The translations under genes and the position numbers were made by a program. A stretch of DNA of 64,000 bases, taken from the NCBI RefSeq assembly GCF_021026345.1, contig NZ_JAJNCZ010000011.1, positions 62,001 to 126,000 of the forward strand, in the 5' to 3' direction. Below are positions 46,646-55,457 of the stretch, one piece after another. Numbering within the stretch: position 1 is the first letter of the stretch; the number at the start of each line of letters is the position of its first letter. The notes beneath the pieces are model-generated. The model was not told the DNA's origin. It saw only the letters and a list, made by a program, of their open reading frames with translations, and did not search any database. The DNA is from Rhizobium sp. GN54. Its GTDB lineage: Bacteria; Pseudomonadota; Alphaproteobacteria; Rhizobiales; Rhizobiaceae.

Positions 46646-47473
46646 TTAAGCGCGTGCTAATGTCTCGCGCTCCCAGCGCGTCTCGGTAGCGAGATACTCC
46701 CATACGACAGTCTTCACCGTCACGGCATCGGACCAGTCTATAGAATAGCGGTAGCGACCCGGCTCGACCGTAATCCAGCCGCCGACCATCGCTTCCTCGT
46801 CGAGCAGTTGGACGGACATGCGACTTCCGACTTCTGGCCAGACTGAGAGTTCTGTACCGGTACCGACAGCCTCGAAGGCGTCACGCTGCTCTCGACTCAA
46901 CTGCTCCAGCGGTAGGAATGCCACGTGATCAGGCGCGTCGAGCAGCGGCTCGCCGATCTCGTGATAGGCGTGGCCCCGAGCGTTCTTTACAATGACGCGC
47001 CGTATCTTGTTGGTGTCGGGAAAGAGGGTGAACGGCTCGAGGTTTTCGAACAAAAGAAGCTGTCCGTCCGGCCTTCTCTTCAGGGATCGGACTACGTGCC
47101 GGTTGCTCCGCAGAATAGTCGCCGCTTCGGGATATTTCGTCGGATCGGGGTAGAGGCTTCCAGCCATAACCGCGTGAAGCACGCAGAGAAAGTAGTTCTC
47201 GTCTGGTGAGAAGCTGGAATTGCAGCGCCTACAGACGATAACCTGTGGCAGATAATCCATTTGATCCCCGGCGCCGCTGTCATAGTCAGCGCCTCGTTTT
47301 TGGAGTGTCTTCGTCAGGAGCGACTTGGTCGGAACATGGTCGCGATTGCTTTCGATGTCGGCAATTACCGCGCCACAATGGATGCACCACGCCTTCAGCC
47401 GATCGTCAGTGAAATCCTCAATTTCTCGCACCCGGCGGATCCTTCGTTGTCTGTCTTCAGGGTGGGCGATCAC
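46646..47473 (-). CDS. HNH-type nuclease-like protein
   Basis: This 275-residue protein has CIHCGAVI at about residue 30, NRDHVPTKSLL and VIVCRRCNSSFSPDENYFLC: two CxxC knuckles framing DHV and N residues, the usual HNH/treble-clef endonuclease layout. The C-terminal half is unrecognised. The predicted GTG start has no clear ribosome site, so it may be shorter. It precedes the PIN-like gene with a 4-base gap. Confidence 0.6.
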   Translation of the reverse strand: MIAHPEDRQRRIRRVREIEDFTDDRLKAWCIHCGAVIADIESNRDHVPTKSLLTKTLQKRGADYDSGAGDQMDYLPQVIVCRRCNSSFSPDENYFLCVLHAVMAGSLYPDPTKYPEAATILRSNRHVVRSLKRRPDGQLLLFENLEPFTLFPDTNKIRRVIVKNARGHAYHEIGEPLLDAPDHVAFLPLEQLSREQRDAFEAVGTGTELSVWPEVGSRMSVQLLDEEAMVGGWITVEPGRYRYSIDWSDAVTVKTVVWEYLATETRWERETLARA

Positions 47474-47931
47474 TTGAACGAAGGCAAGGGCCCTCGTAAA
47501 AACCGAATGCTGCGAACCCCTTTCGGCGCATAATCAGTCACTCAATTAAGGTCGAGCCGATTGTGCCATTGATTAATTAGCGGCGAAGGACCTTTGTAAT
47601 AACAAGGCCGCAGATTCAAATCCCTTCACATCAACCGATCTGATTTCGTAAGGTGTGGTCTGCAGTTCAAAGAAACATCGAAGCGAAGTGCGGGTACCGG
47701 CGTCTTTGCGCCTCCTTCGCGGACCTTCAGCTAGACTCTGCCATCACCAAGAAGCGGCCGGCTCGTACTTTGCGACGCTGACCGCGTGGCACTCACCGGT
47801 TCTGGCATCTTGGGGGCTGCTGGCGGAGGCTTATTACCGCCGCGCGACTCACCCCGATCAAACCTGCGACACTTGTGCCCATGAAGTCCTCACGTCATGA
47901 TTGAGGTGGGCAGAAATGGGGGGTGTCTATT
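47474..47931. other. 458-base intergenic stretch
   Basis: This gap lies between the divergent HNH and ATPase genes. It contains an AT-rich part near 47545-47605 (ATTGATTAATTAGCGG) fitting promoters, and no credible gene on either strand. Short open frames at 47655-47900 have no family resemblance. Confidence 0.5.
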
Positions 47932-50688
47932 ATGGCTGTACAGGCAGCGGCCTTCGCATTCGACGAGAATGCAAGTCTCGATGACAATCTATCCGCGTTC
48001 GGAAACTATATCGACCAGATGGACGCCGTGCTGGGAGCGGATATGCGAAAGCAATTTTCGGCGCTTCTCGAGGGGAGGTACAAGGCGGATGAAGTCTGGG
48101 ATCGGTTGTTCGAGATTTGCACCGCGCCGCCCACCGAGGACAAAAACACAAGCGAGGCAGAGGTCGTGGCAGCGCCCGCCAACGCGGCTATCGCCCAACC
48201 ATTGGCCGCGCCCTTGCCGCCAGTGACCGGCTGGTTACTTGAAGGCGTTTCGATCGAGGGCTTCAGAGGCGTGAACAATGAGGGGCACCCCCTTGAGCTC
48301 AAACTGCAGCCCACCAAGGTCAGCAGTATCTCTGCGGTGAACGGGGTCGGCAAGACATCCGTTTACGACGCTGTGCGTTACGCGATCACCGGAAAGCTAC
48401 CCTGGCTAGATGAACTCCCAGCCGCCGAGCGGGACAAAGACTACTACCAGAATCGATTCCACTCGACCGGTCAGTCCACTATAAAGCTCCTGCTCGTCGC
48501 CGAACCCGGCGGAGAAAGATGCACGATCACCGTCAGCCGGACCACGCTGGGCCTTCGCTCGGTCGCAGCCACTCCGCCATGGGATGCCAGCGCGATTCTG
48601 ACCGCGCTCAATCGCGAGTTCGTATTCCTCGATGGACCGACATTTCAGAAGTTCATCACTGCGGCGCCACTCGTACGCGGACGTACCTTTTCCGGGTTGC
48701 TGGGGCTATCGGCATACAGCGACCTTCGCCAGGCTCTCGCGGGTCTAGTGAATACGCGCGCGTTCAACAATCACTTCAGCGTTGCCGCCCATGCACAAAA
48801 CAAGACGCGCGAGGAGCGGACCGCCGGTGAGCTGTCAGCAGCAATTGCCAAGGACTACGAGATTCTAGTTGGCGCGGCCATTGGAGAGTTGAATGCAACG
48901 GCGGCGAAAGAGAAGTGCCAGGACGCGCTGGCCCAGATCGCGCCGCTGAAACCTGTCTGTGAAGGAAAAGCATTCGGAGCCATCGACATCGACGCCTGCA
49001 TCGAGGCGATCAAGGATGCCGAGGGCGGGCCGAAACGCGAGCGCCTTGGCACCTGCATCCGAGAGCGTGGTGATCTCGCTAAAGTTAATCATGAGGCTCC
49101 AACTGCGGAGCGGGCCGCGCAACTGACCACGCTTGCCGCCGAGCGGGAGGACGCGCTGGCAAGGACCGCCGGCGATCTGATGCTCCAGCTTTATCAGGCA
49201 GGCTCGAAGGTTGTGGAAACCGAACAGTGGGAGGATCCGCATCTTTGCCCGCTTTGCGATGGGACGGGAACTCACAGCCTGCGGGACCACATTGCCTCCA
49301 AGCTCTCCGAGTTCGAGGCCTTGGATAAGGCGGCTACGGCGCTGGCGACGGAATGGAGCGAGTCCGGGTGGACTGAGCTTCTTCAACTGGAATCCACGAT
49401 GGAGCCCACCGCCGAAAAACGCCTGCTCGCCGCCCGGCATACCCGAGCCGCCGCTGGCTCGATCACCAAGGCGGAAGCCGAGGCGTTGGTGGAACATCTT
49501 GCGGCGCTGCGCGCCAAGGCTGGCGAGATCGATGCGCAGTTGGCAGCAGAGCAGGCCCATCTCGAGAAAGAATTGCCGCCGTCGTCGGTCGAGGTGACCA
49601 AGAAAGTGGAGACCGCGCGGCGGTTGCAGGATAGCTGGAATAAGCTCGAGCGATCCCGGAATGTGATTGCGGAAGAAGCCGCAAGAGACGCCTGTGTCGA
49701 TCGGGTTCGTGACTTTCTTGTTGATGCATCCAAGACCTTCGCGACGGCGGAGGCAGGTATGAGCAAGGCGCGCCTTGCTAGAGTCGAGCCCGTCTTCAAG
49801 GACTATTTCAAGAAGATGTCGTTTCACGGCGTCGAGCCGGGGGTTTCCAAGAAGGCAGATAGCGAGGAACTGCGCATCGGCCTTACCCAATTCTACGGGC
49901 TAACGAACGTCTCACCTCAGGCGCTTCTCTCCGAGAGCTTCCGCAACGCCTTCGCGATCTCGCTCTATCTGGCGGCCGCGTCTCTCTACGGCGGACTGCC
50001 GAAATTCGTGGTTCTCGATGATGTGACGTCCAGCTTCGACGCCGGGCACCAGCACTTTCTCGTTGAACTCATCAGAACCACCTTCGCGAGGCCTGGAAAC
50101 GCGACAGGACCGCAGGTGATCCTGTTGAGCCACGACACGATGCTCGAAAAGCTGTTCAACAAGCACAGCGGTTCGGGAACGTGGTGGCACCAGCGCCTCG
50201 AAGGATCGCCGCAGGTTGCCGTCCTGCCGCAGGCTGGAGCGGTCAACAAGGTGCGCGACCGCACCATTTCGATGCTTCAAGCCGGTCAGGTCGACTCCGC
50301 AAAGGAAGGCGTGCGGCAGTATTTGGAATATCGATTGAGCGATCTTATCAGCAAGCTTCGGATCCCGGTGCCGGTGGACATCGCCTTCAACGACGACAAG
50401 CAATTGTCGAGTGAATTCCTCAAGGCCATTGAGGCGGCCGTCAAACTGCACAAGGCCGGCAACAGCCTCGAACTCGACGCGGCCCAGCAAGCCGGTTTGA
50501 ACACCAATATGGTGACGATCGTTGGAAACTTCCTAAGCCATTGGGGCACCGGCCAGGCAGCGGCATTCTCCGGCCCATCCCTGCTCGGCGTAATGCAGGC
50601 GATCGATGACTATTGCGATTGCTTCACCTTCGAGCCCACGCCTGGCTCGGCCAGGATTTACTACAAGTCACTATCGCAACGACAGTAG
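47932..50688 (+). CDS. SMC/Rad50-like ATPase
   Basis: This protein is 918 residues from ATG 47932 (GGGGGG site upstream). After an Ala/Pro-rich N-terminal extension come GVSIEGFRGVN, Walker A AVNGVGKTSVYDAVRYAITG and, after a long coiled-coil region with a CPLC zinc-hook-like motif near 435, Walker B FVVLDDVTSSFDAGH and H-loop LLSHDT. It ends in a C-terminal extension not seen in SbcC. It should bind DNA ends or structures in an ATP-dependent way. Such ATPases often act with a nuclease gene in defence systems, and a nuclease-like gene follows on the same strand. The precise family is not known to me. Confidence 0.8.
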   Translation: MAVQAAAFAFDENASLDDNLSAFGNYIDQMDAVLGADMRKQFSALLEGRYKADEVWDRLFEICTAPPTEDKNTSEAEVVAAPANAAIAQPLAAPLPPVTGWLLEGVSIEGFRGVNNEGHPLELKLQPTKVSSISAVNGVGKTSVYDAVRYAITGKLPWLDELPAAERDKDYYQNRFHSTGQSTIKLLLVAEPGGERCTITVSRTTLGLRSVAATPPWDASAILTALNREFVFLDGPTFQKFITAAPLVRGRTFSGLLGLSAYSDLRQALAGLVNTRAFNNHFSVAAHAQNKTREERTAGELSAAIAKDYEILVGAAIGELNATAAKEKCQDALAQIAPLKPVCEGKAFGAIDIDACIEAIKDAEGGPKRERLGTCIRERGDLAKVNHEAPTAERAAQLTTLAAEREDALARTAGDLMLQLYQAGSKVVETEQWEDPHLCPLCDGTGTHSLRDHIASKLSEFEALDKAATALATEWSESGWTELLQLESTMEPTAEKRLLAARHTRAAAGSITKAEAEALVEHLAALRAKAGEIDAQLAAEQAHLEKELPPSSVEVTKKVETARRLQDSWNKLERSRNVIAEEAARDACVDRVRDFLVDASKTFATAEAGMSKARLARVEPVFKDYFKKMSFHGVEPGVSKKADSEELRIGLTQFYGLTNVSPQALLSESFRNAFAISLYLAAASLYGGLPKFVVLDDVTSSFDAGHQHFLVELIRTTFARPGNATGPQVILLSHDTMLEKLFNKHSGSGTWWHQRLEGSPQVAVLPQAGAVNKVRDRTISMLQAGQVDSAKEGVRQYLEYRLSDLISKLRIPVPVDIAFNDDKQLSSEFLKAIEAAVKLHKAGNSLELDAAQQAGLNTNMVTIVGNFLSHWGTGQAAAFSGPSLLGVMQAIDDYCDCFTFEPTPGSARIYYKSLSQRQ

Positions 50689-50970
50689 ACACGCTTCTGC
50701 CACCGCTGATTGCCGATGCTTATCGCGTTCATGAGTCTACACAGGCGGTGTTTCTGCACGCCCGACAAGCTTTGCCTGCTCATACCGATCCGGTCTCATG
50801 CGGCCCCCGCCTAGTCTAAACGGCAGCTAAAACTTTACAGTGGGCCATCGAACGGCAATTTGGGTTGATTGTGTCTGGCAACAAGGTGAGGTCTCACTCC
50901 ATTGTGCGGAGAAATTAGGACTAACGTCTTCGCCTCGTTTCTTACTTCTTTCAAACACTGGAGGCTAGGT

Positions 50971-51999
50971 TTGAACCAGGATCAGAAAAGCGTAGCCGAT
51001 CAAGATATTTCAGATATTTCGAAAATTCTCGCCGACCGGTATCGTGCCGGCGTCGATGGCCGAACCCATTGGCTGACCTATCACCTTAACAAAGCTCGCG
51101 TAACGGATTTTGGCGAAGCGCTCATGTGCGCTTTGGCTTCCTGCGAGTATCGATTACCTGGTTTGGGCGAACGCCTTGTCGATGAGCTGATCGGTACGGG
51201 GTACACCCCTGCGGCGCAGAACCCTGGGGCATGGAGAGCGGGCTTCCAGCAACTGCTGCAGAAGTTCGCCGAAATCTTGGTGCTTAGGGTGTTGCTCGAA
51301 GCACCTTGGCCCGCAGGCGCACAATTCCAGCATGAACCAGCCAATCCCACCACCGGTCGTCGGCCAGAACTCGCCGTTGAACTCGCAGAGCGTGTCTATC
51401 TATTCGAGGTCAAATGCCCCTCCCTCGTCGATCATCAGGCAGCACGGGGAGCGAATCCGCGACAGATCCCCGCCCGTTCCAAACTGGGAGATACCCTTCG
51501 CGCGAACCCGAACCCGAACGAGCCCGTCACTTGGCCGCGTGACAACGTCCTGAAGGATTTTCTCGAAAGCGCCGATGACAAGTTCTCGGGCTTCTCCGCA
51601 AAGGAGACGATTGGTGTGCTCGTCGTTTTCTGGGACGCCTATATGTATGAACCCATTTCGGCTCTAACCTACCCGCAATCAGGTCTACTGACCGAGCACT
51701 CCTTTTATCAGTTTAATAGTGTGCGTGTTCCGTTCGATTCTGTCGACGGGGTGATCATCATGAATCATCTCGCAGTGCTCCATGCCGGCGCGCAGGAGCG
51801 GGGTCACGCGCACAGGCCTGGCTTTTTTCGGCTCGATCATGTTAATGGAGGCCTGCCGAACGTCTGGTGTCAGAATATCGGCGGCACGCAGCTCGATGCT
51901 TTCCTGATGGAAGCGCTCGACGCCATTCCCATTGAAGACGCTAAGCAGGTTGATTATCAGCCTCACGAGTTCATTGTGTGGATCAACCTACCCGATTGA
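50971..51999 (+). CDS. PD-(D/E)XK-like protein following the SMC-like ATPase
   Basis: This 342-residue protein contains RRPELAVELAERVYLFEVKCPS, a P-E...EVK pattern of PD-(D/E)XK nucleases, within a mostly alpha/beta protein that I do not otherwise recognise. I chose TTG 50971 because GGAGG lies 6 bases upstream; a longer frame from TTG 50902 lacks a site. It lies 282 bases after the ATPase gene. Together they could form a two-gene ATPase-nuclease defence module; this is inference. Confidence 0.6.
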   Translation: MNQDQKSVADQDISDISKILADRYRAGVDGRTHWLTYHLNKARVTDFGEALMCALASCEYRLPGLGERLVDELIGTGYTPAAQNPGAWRAGFQQLLQKFAEILVLRVLLEAPWPAGAQFQHEPANPTTGRRPELAVELAERVYLFEVKCPSLVDHQAARGANPRQIPARSKLGDTLRANPNPNEPVTWPRDNVLKDFLESADDKFSGFSAKETIGVLVVFWDAYMYEPISALTYPQSGLLTEHSFYQFNSVRVPFDSVDGVIIMNHLAVLHAGAQERGHAHRPGFFRLDHVNGGLPNVWCQNIGGTQLDAFLMEALDAIPIEDAKQVDYQPHEFIVWINLPD

Positions 52000-52636
52000 T
52001 CGAAGGAATCCCCACGGGCCATTATCTTCCACTAGCAGGGGTCGCCTTAGACTCGCGTACCCTAGTCGCGATCCTACCCACGTTGCGAACGTCTATAATG
52101 GGGCAGTTGAACGAACGTCGGCTTTCCCAGTTTCCGGACCAGAACCGGACAGTTCGCTCACGGCCCGATATAAGCCATTCCCGAGGGCAAGTAGTTGCCC
52201 CTATACTGAAATTCAGCGCGAACTTATCGGCCAAATAACGGGGTCGGCGGTTCGTATCCGTTCAAGGCGTTCACATCTAACGCGCCGAAAGCGCCACTGC
52301 GGCGGTCGCTGGTTTAAGAGTGGCCCCGCGCGCCGGGGGCTGTCGGTCCCGGTTCCCGGCCTTTTGCCGGCGCTATGCTGAACCTCCTGCGGCAACCCTT
52401 TTAACCGGTCTTGCGGGAGGCGAACGGCTTTTGCGGTTCCCGCTACAGCTGGTATGCCCATTCACATCTTGGGCGCTGCTGCCCGACGACCCAAGAGCTG
52501 CCACTGCGTGAAACCGCTCGATTCTAAGCCTTGGTCGCCAGGTTGGCGGAAATCGCACACCCACCAACACGGTTGATCTGCCGATCATGCCGTGTTTTGA
52601 AGGTGGCACATTGGCGCCGGGGATTTGACAACAGGA
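52000..52636. other. 637-base region without a gene
   Basis: No credible gene is seen. At 52236-52260 TAACGGGGTCGGCGGTTCG followed by TATCCG resembles the variable loop and T-arm of a tRNA, but the invariant A58 is a T and the acceptor end is missing, so it is at most a remnant. The stretch separates the defence genes from the repair genes and may mark the right edge of the island. Confidence 0.4.
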
Positions 52637-53617
52637 ATGGCAGAACAGTTCGATATGTTTTCGGAAGAGGCTTCGCGCGATCGGGTGATCACGCGTGCCG
52701 CCTCCGGCGTCGTCAAGCTCGAACAACCTACCATCCCCATGAATGAAGAGGACATGGTTCGGTATCTGTCGGAGACAGGTCGATATCGGATCTTGCGGCA
52801 ACTCGTGCCGCGCGCAATCGCGCCATTCCCACGCCCGGAGTACTCCCTCAAGGGCATCATTCTCGATACCGAGACCACGGGCCTCAATGCGCGCAAGGAT
52901 GAGATCGTCGAGATTGGCGTGATCGCTTTCACGTTCGATGCCAAAGGAAACATGGGTGACGTCACCGGGATATACGGTGGACTTCAGCAGCCGAGCGTTT
53001 CGATTCCTTCCGACATCACCAAGCTCACCGGCATCACCGACGAGATGGTGGCCGGACAATCGATCGATATGGCTGCTTTAAAGTCGCTGATCGAACCAGC
53101 GGATCTGGTGATCGCCCACAATGCCGGTTTCGACCGGCCATTCTGTGAGGCATTTTCTCAGCTGTTTTCTGGCAAGGCCTGGGCGTGCTCCAACTCCGAG
53201 ATCGACTGGTCGTCGCGTGGCTATGAAGGGACCAAGCTCGGCTACCTGATCGGGCAGACGGGCTACTTCCATGACGGTCATCGCGCGGTCGACGACTGTT
53301 TCGCGCTCCTGGAGGTCCTCGCCCGAGAGGCTGGTGGATCGGCTTCCACCGCGTTCGCGGAACTCTACGAAGCAAGCCAACGGTCGCGTGTCCGGATATT
53401 CGCGGAAAACAGCCCCTTCGACATGAAGGATCATTTGAAGGGGCGAGGCTATCGCTGGTGTGACGGAAGCGATGGCCGCCCGAAGTCCTGGTGGATCGAG
53501 GTGGGCGAGGAAGCGCTCGATGATGAGCTTCGCTATCTCAGGGCCGAAATCTACCGCTATCCAGACGCCGATCCTCCAATCAAACGCCTCACCGCCTTCG
53601 ACCGGTTCCGGGCCTGA
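52637..53617 (+). CDS. DnaQ-like 3'-5' exonuclease
   Basis: This 326-residue protein has an N-terminal extension and then the DEDDh exonuclease fold of DNA polymerase III epsilon: Exo I GIILDTETTGLNARKDEIVEIG, Exo II VIAHNAGFDRPFCEAF, and Exo III GHRAVDDCFALL with the H-x4-D pair. The C-terminal KGRGYRWCDGSDGRPKSWW resembles a short region often attached in these proteins. ATG 52637 or TTG 52625 may be used. It probably trims DNA 3' ends in repair and stands near the mutagenesis genes. Confidence 0.85.
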   Translation: MAEQFDMFSEEASRDRVITRAASGVVKLEQPTIPMNEEDMVRYLSETGRYRILRQLVPRAIAPFPRPEYSLKGIILDTETTGLNARKDEIVEIGVIAFTFDAKGNMGDVTGIYGGLQQPSVSIPSDITKLTGITDEMVAGQSIDMAALKSLIEPADLVIAHNAGFDRPFCEAFSQLFSGKAWACSNSEIDWSSRGYEGTKLGYLIGQTGYFHDGHRAVDDCFALLEVLAREAGGSASTAFAELYEASQRSRVRIFAENSPFDMKDHLKGRGYRWCDGSDGRPKSWWIEVGEEALDDELRYLRAEIYRYPDADPPIKRLTAFDRFRA

Positions 53618-53787
53618 TAGCCCCCTTCAGCTCATCTCTGATTGGACCCATGCCTTGAGCGCATGGCCGACCTGAGACCTTGTGTCTTATCGATGAGCGC
53701 CCAAGAGCCTATATTCCAACCATCGAAACGACGTCGGAACTGAAGCAAGGTTGCTGGCGTCAAGAGACCTCACGAAAGGGGATCATC

Positions 53788-53934
53788 ATGAACGTAGCAC
53801 GCTCTTTCAATAACTGGCGCAAGTATCGTCAGACCGTTACCGAACTCGGCCGCATGAGCTCGCGCGAACTGCAGGACCTCGGTATCAATCGCGCCGACAT
53901 CCACAGCGTCGCTCGCCAGTCGGTCGCTCGTTAA
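53788..53934 (+). CDS. DUF1127 small protein
   Basis: This 48-residue basic protein, MNVARSFNNWRKYRQTV ... SRELQDLGINRADI, is a typical DUF1127 protein. The AAGGGG site confirms the start. DUF1127 proteins such as CcaF1 of Rhodobacter bind RNA and are co-transcribed with CcsR RNAs whose loops carry CCUCCUCCC. Here the same motif occurs four times just downstream, so this gene probably works with that RNA. Confidence 0.9.
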   Translation: MNVARSFNNWRKYRQTVTELGRMSSRELQDLGINRADIHSVARQSVAR

Positions 53935-53966
53935 GCGACTTTTTCCTGCCCATGCCTATTGAATCT

Positions 53967-53990
53967 ACGCCCGCTGATGACGCGGGCGTT
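53967..53990 (+). terminator. rho-independent terminator after the DUF1127 gene
   Basis: ACGCCCGC (53967-53974) and GCGGGCGT (53982-53989) form an 8-base-pair stem with a 7-base loop, followed by TTCTGTAT, 33 bases after the stop codon. The T-run is weak, so some read-through into the downstream RNA is possible. Confidence 0.7.
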
Positions 53991-54120
53991 TCTGTATCTG
54001 GCCTGGCACGAAGCACTGAGTTAGGGGGTACTTTTGCCAGGAAGATGACGAGCATTTTCGCATAGCTGCACTGCAGCAAAGTCTATTTAATGTGCGGCGA
54101 GAATGGGTATCTTGGTTTCA

Positions 54121-54275
54121 TCGAAGCGATGCACCTCCTCCCGCAGAGCTTCGAATTCAGACGGCCCACTCCTCCTCCCAGGGGCGTCTGTCGGAACGGC
54201 GGCACTCCTCCTCCCAGTCGCTGTTCGGTTCTTTTCGAAAAGCCTGCCGCACCTCCTCCCGCGGCAGGCTTTTTC
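54121..54275 (+). ncRNA. four-hairpin anti-Shine-Dalgarno sRNA (cuckoo/CcsR/alpha-r14-like)
   Basis: Four hairpins follow each other, each with CCTCCTCCC in the loop (54134, 54171, 54207, 54252). The stems are TCGAAGC/GCTTCGA (54121-54127/54148-54154), CAGACG-CCC/GGG-CGTCTG (54158/54190), GAACGGCG/CGCTGTTC (54194/54226) and AGCCTGCCGC/GCGGCAGGCT (54241-54250/54261-54270), the last with TTTT behind it as a terminator. CCUCCUCCC is complementary to Shine-Dalgarno sites and marks the cuckoo RNAs, CcsR1-4 of Rhodobacter and the rhizobial alpha-r14 (NfeR1) family. The upstream TATTTAAT at 54084 may be part of its promoter. The 5' end is not known. Confidence 0.85.
54241..54274. terminator. bidirectional terminator of the sRNA and dinB
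   Basis: The 10-base-pair stem AGCCTGCCGC/GCGGCAGGCT, extended by A/T pairs, ends in T-runs on both strands. It ends the anti-SD RNA on the plus strand and lies 20 bases after the dinB stop on the minus strand, so it can serve both. Confidence 0.85.
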
Positions 54276-54293
54276 GTTTTCAGGACCGCCGTC

Positions 54294-55457
54294 TCAGAGT
54301 TCGAGAGCGAGCTGCGGTTCCTGGCCGCTCTCTTCGGTGTTCAGCGATGACAAGGTGATCCCAAGCAGCCGCACCGGATGTTTGAACGGGAACACCGAGG
54401 CGAGCAGGGTCTCTGCTATCTCCAGGATCATCTCGATGTCCGAAACGGACCCTGACACTGTTCTGCTGCGTGTCGCCTGACTGAAATCCGAATATTTGAT
54501 TTTGACGGTGATCGTCTTTCCCGTGATGTCATGGGCCTCGCAATAGCGCCAGACCTTCTCGGCCAATGGCCGCAACTCGGCTTTGGCAAGATCGAGATTG
54601 CCGATGTCCTCAACGAACGTGTCTTCGGCGCCAACAGACTTTCGAATGCGATCGGGTCTCACCCGGCGTTCATCGATCCCACGGGCAATGCCGTAAAAAT
54701 ACGGGCCGGACTTGCCGAAGTGCTGCTGAAGGAAGGCCAGTGATTTCGATTTGAGATCGAGCCCCGTCTCGATTCCATGCCGTTTCATCCGCTCGGCCGT
54801 CGCCGGCCCCACGCCATGGAATTTCTTGACGGGGAGGGCCTCGACAAAACCCGGGCCGTTCTTTGGCGTGATGACGGCCTGGCCGTTTGGCTTGTTCAGG
54901 TCGCTCGCCATTTTGGCCAGGAACTTGTTGTAGGAAATGCCCGCCGACGCATTGAGGCCGGTGACCGCCTTGATCTTCGCACGGATCTCCAGCGCAATCT
55001 CGGTGGCGATCTCCATGCCCTTCAAATTCTCGGTGACATCGAGATAGGCCTCATCCAGTGACAGCGGCTCGATCAAAGGTGTGTACTCGGCAAAGATTTC
55101 CCGGATCTGCTGCGAGACCTGCCGATAGACGTCGAAGCGCGGCGGCACAAAAATCAGATCCGGGCATTTGCGCTTGGCGGTGACCGACGGCATGGCCGAA
55201 TGCACACCAAAGACACGCGCTTCGTAGCTTGCGGCGGCCACAACGCCGCGTGCCGCCGATCCACCGACCGCCAATGGTCGCCCGCGCAGGTCCGGATTGT
55301 CGCGCTGCTCGACCGACGCATAAAATGCGTCCATGTCCACATGGATGATTTTGCGCACGGGTTGCACGCCACCCATTCCGTCAGTTTTCAGGCGGTAAAC
55401 CGGCATTTCGTGAACGGGCATCTGACTGCACTGGTCGTGCTGAGTGCTGGTGATCAC
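54294..55457 (-). CDS. dinB: DNA polymerase IV (DinB)
   Basis: This 387-residue Y-family translesion polymerase has the catalytic motifs IIHVDMDAFYASVEQRD and IEPLSLDEAYLDVT, the finger segment VVAAASYEARVFGV, the helix-hairpin-helix region KKFHGVGPATAERMKRHGI, and the little-finger domain. Full length with a C-terminal tail (GQEPQLALEL), possibly a beta-clamp binding motif. ATG 55457 overlaps the SRAP gene's stop (ATGA), so the two are one operon. Confidence 0.95.
   Translation of the reverse strand: MITSTQHDQCSQMPVHEMPVYRLKTDGMGGVQPVRKIIHVDMDAFYASVEQRDNPDLRGRPLAVGGSAARGVVAAASYEARVFGVHSAMPSVTAKRKCPDLIFVPPRFDVYRQVSQQIREIFAEYTPLIEPLSLDEAYLDVTENLKGMEIATEIALEIRAKIKAVTGLNASAGISYNKFLAKMASDLNKPNGQAVITPKNGPGFVEALPVKKFHGVGPATAERMKRHGIETGLDLKSKSLAFLQQHFGKSGPYFYGIARGIDERRVRPDRIRKSVGAEDTFVEDIGNLDLAKAELRPLAEKVWRYCEAHDITGKTITVKIKYSDFSQATRSRTVSGSVSDIEMILEIAETLLASVFPFKHPVRLLGITLSSLNTEESGQEPQLALEL

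Noticed and set aside
47590-47640. tRNA-like T-arm (GCAGATTCAAATCC)
   Set aside because: The stem does not pair and no anticodon or acceptor arm can be drawn around it.
48865-49890. 341-codon open frame on the minus strand
   Set aside because: It is antisense to the SMC-like ATPase and has no family resemblance.
54090-54480. three overlapping plus-strand frames with repeated Leu/Pro/Ser
   Set aside because: They are by-products of the CCTCCTCCC hairpin repeats of the sRNA, not proteins.
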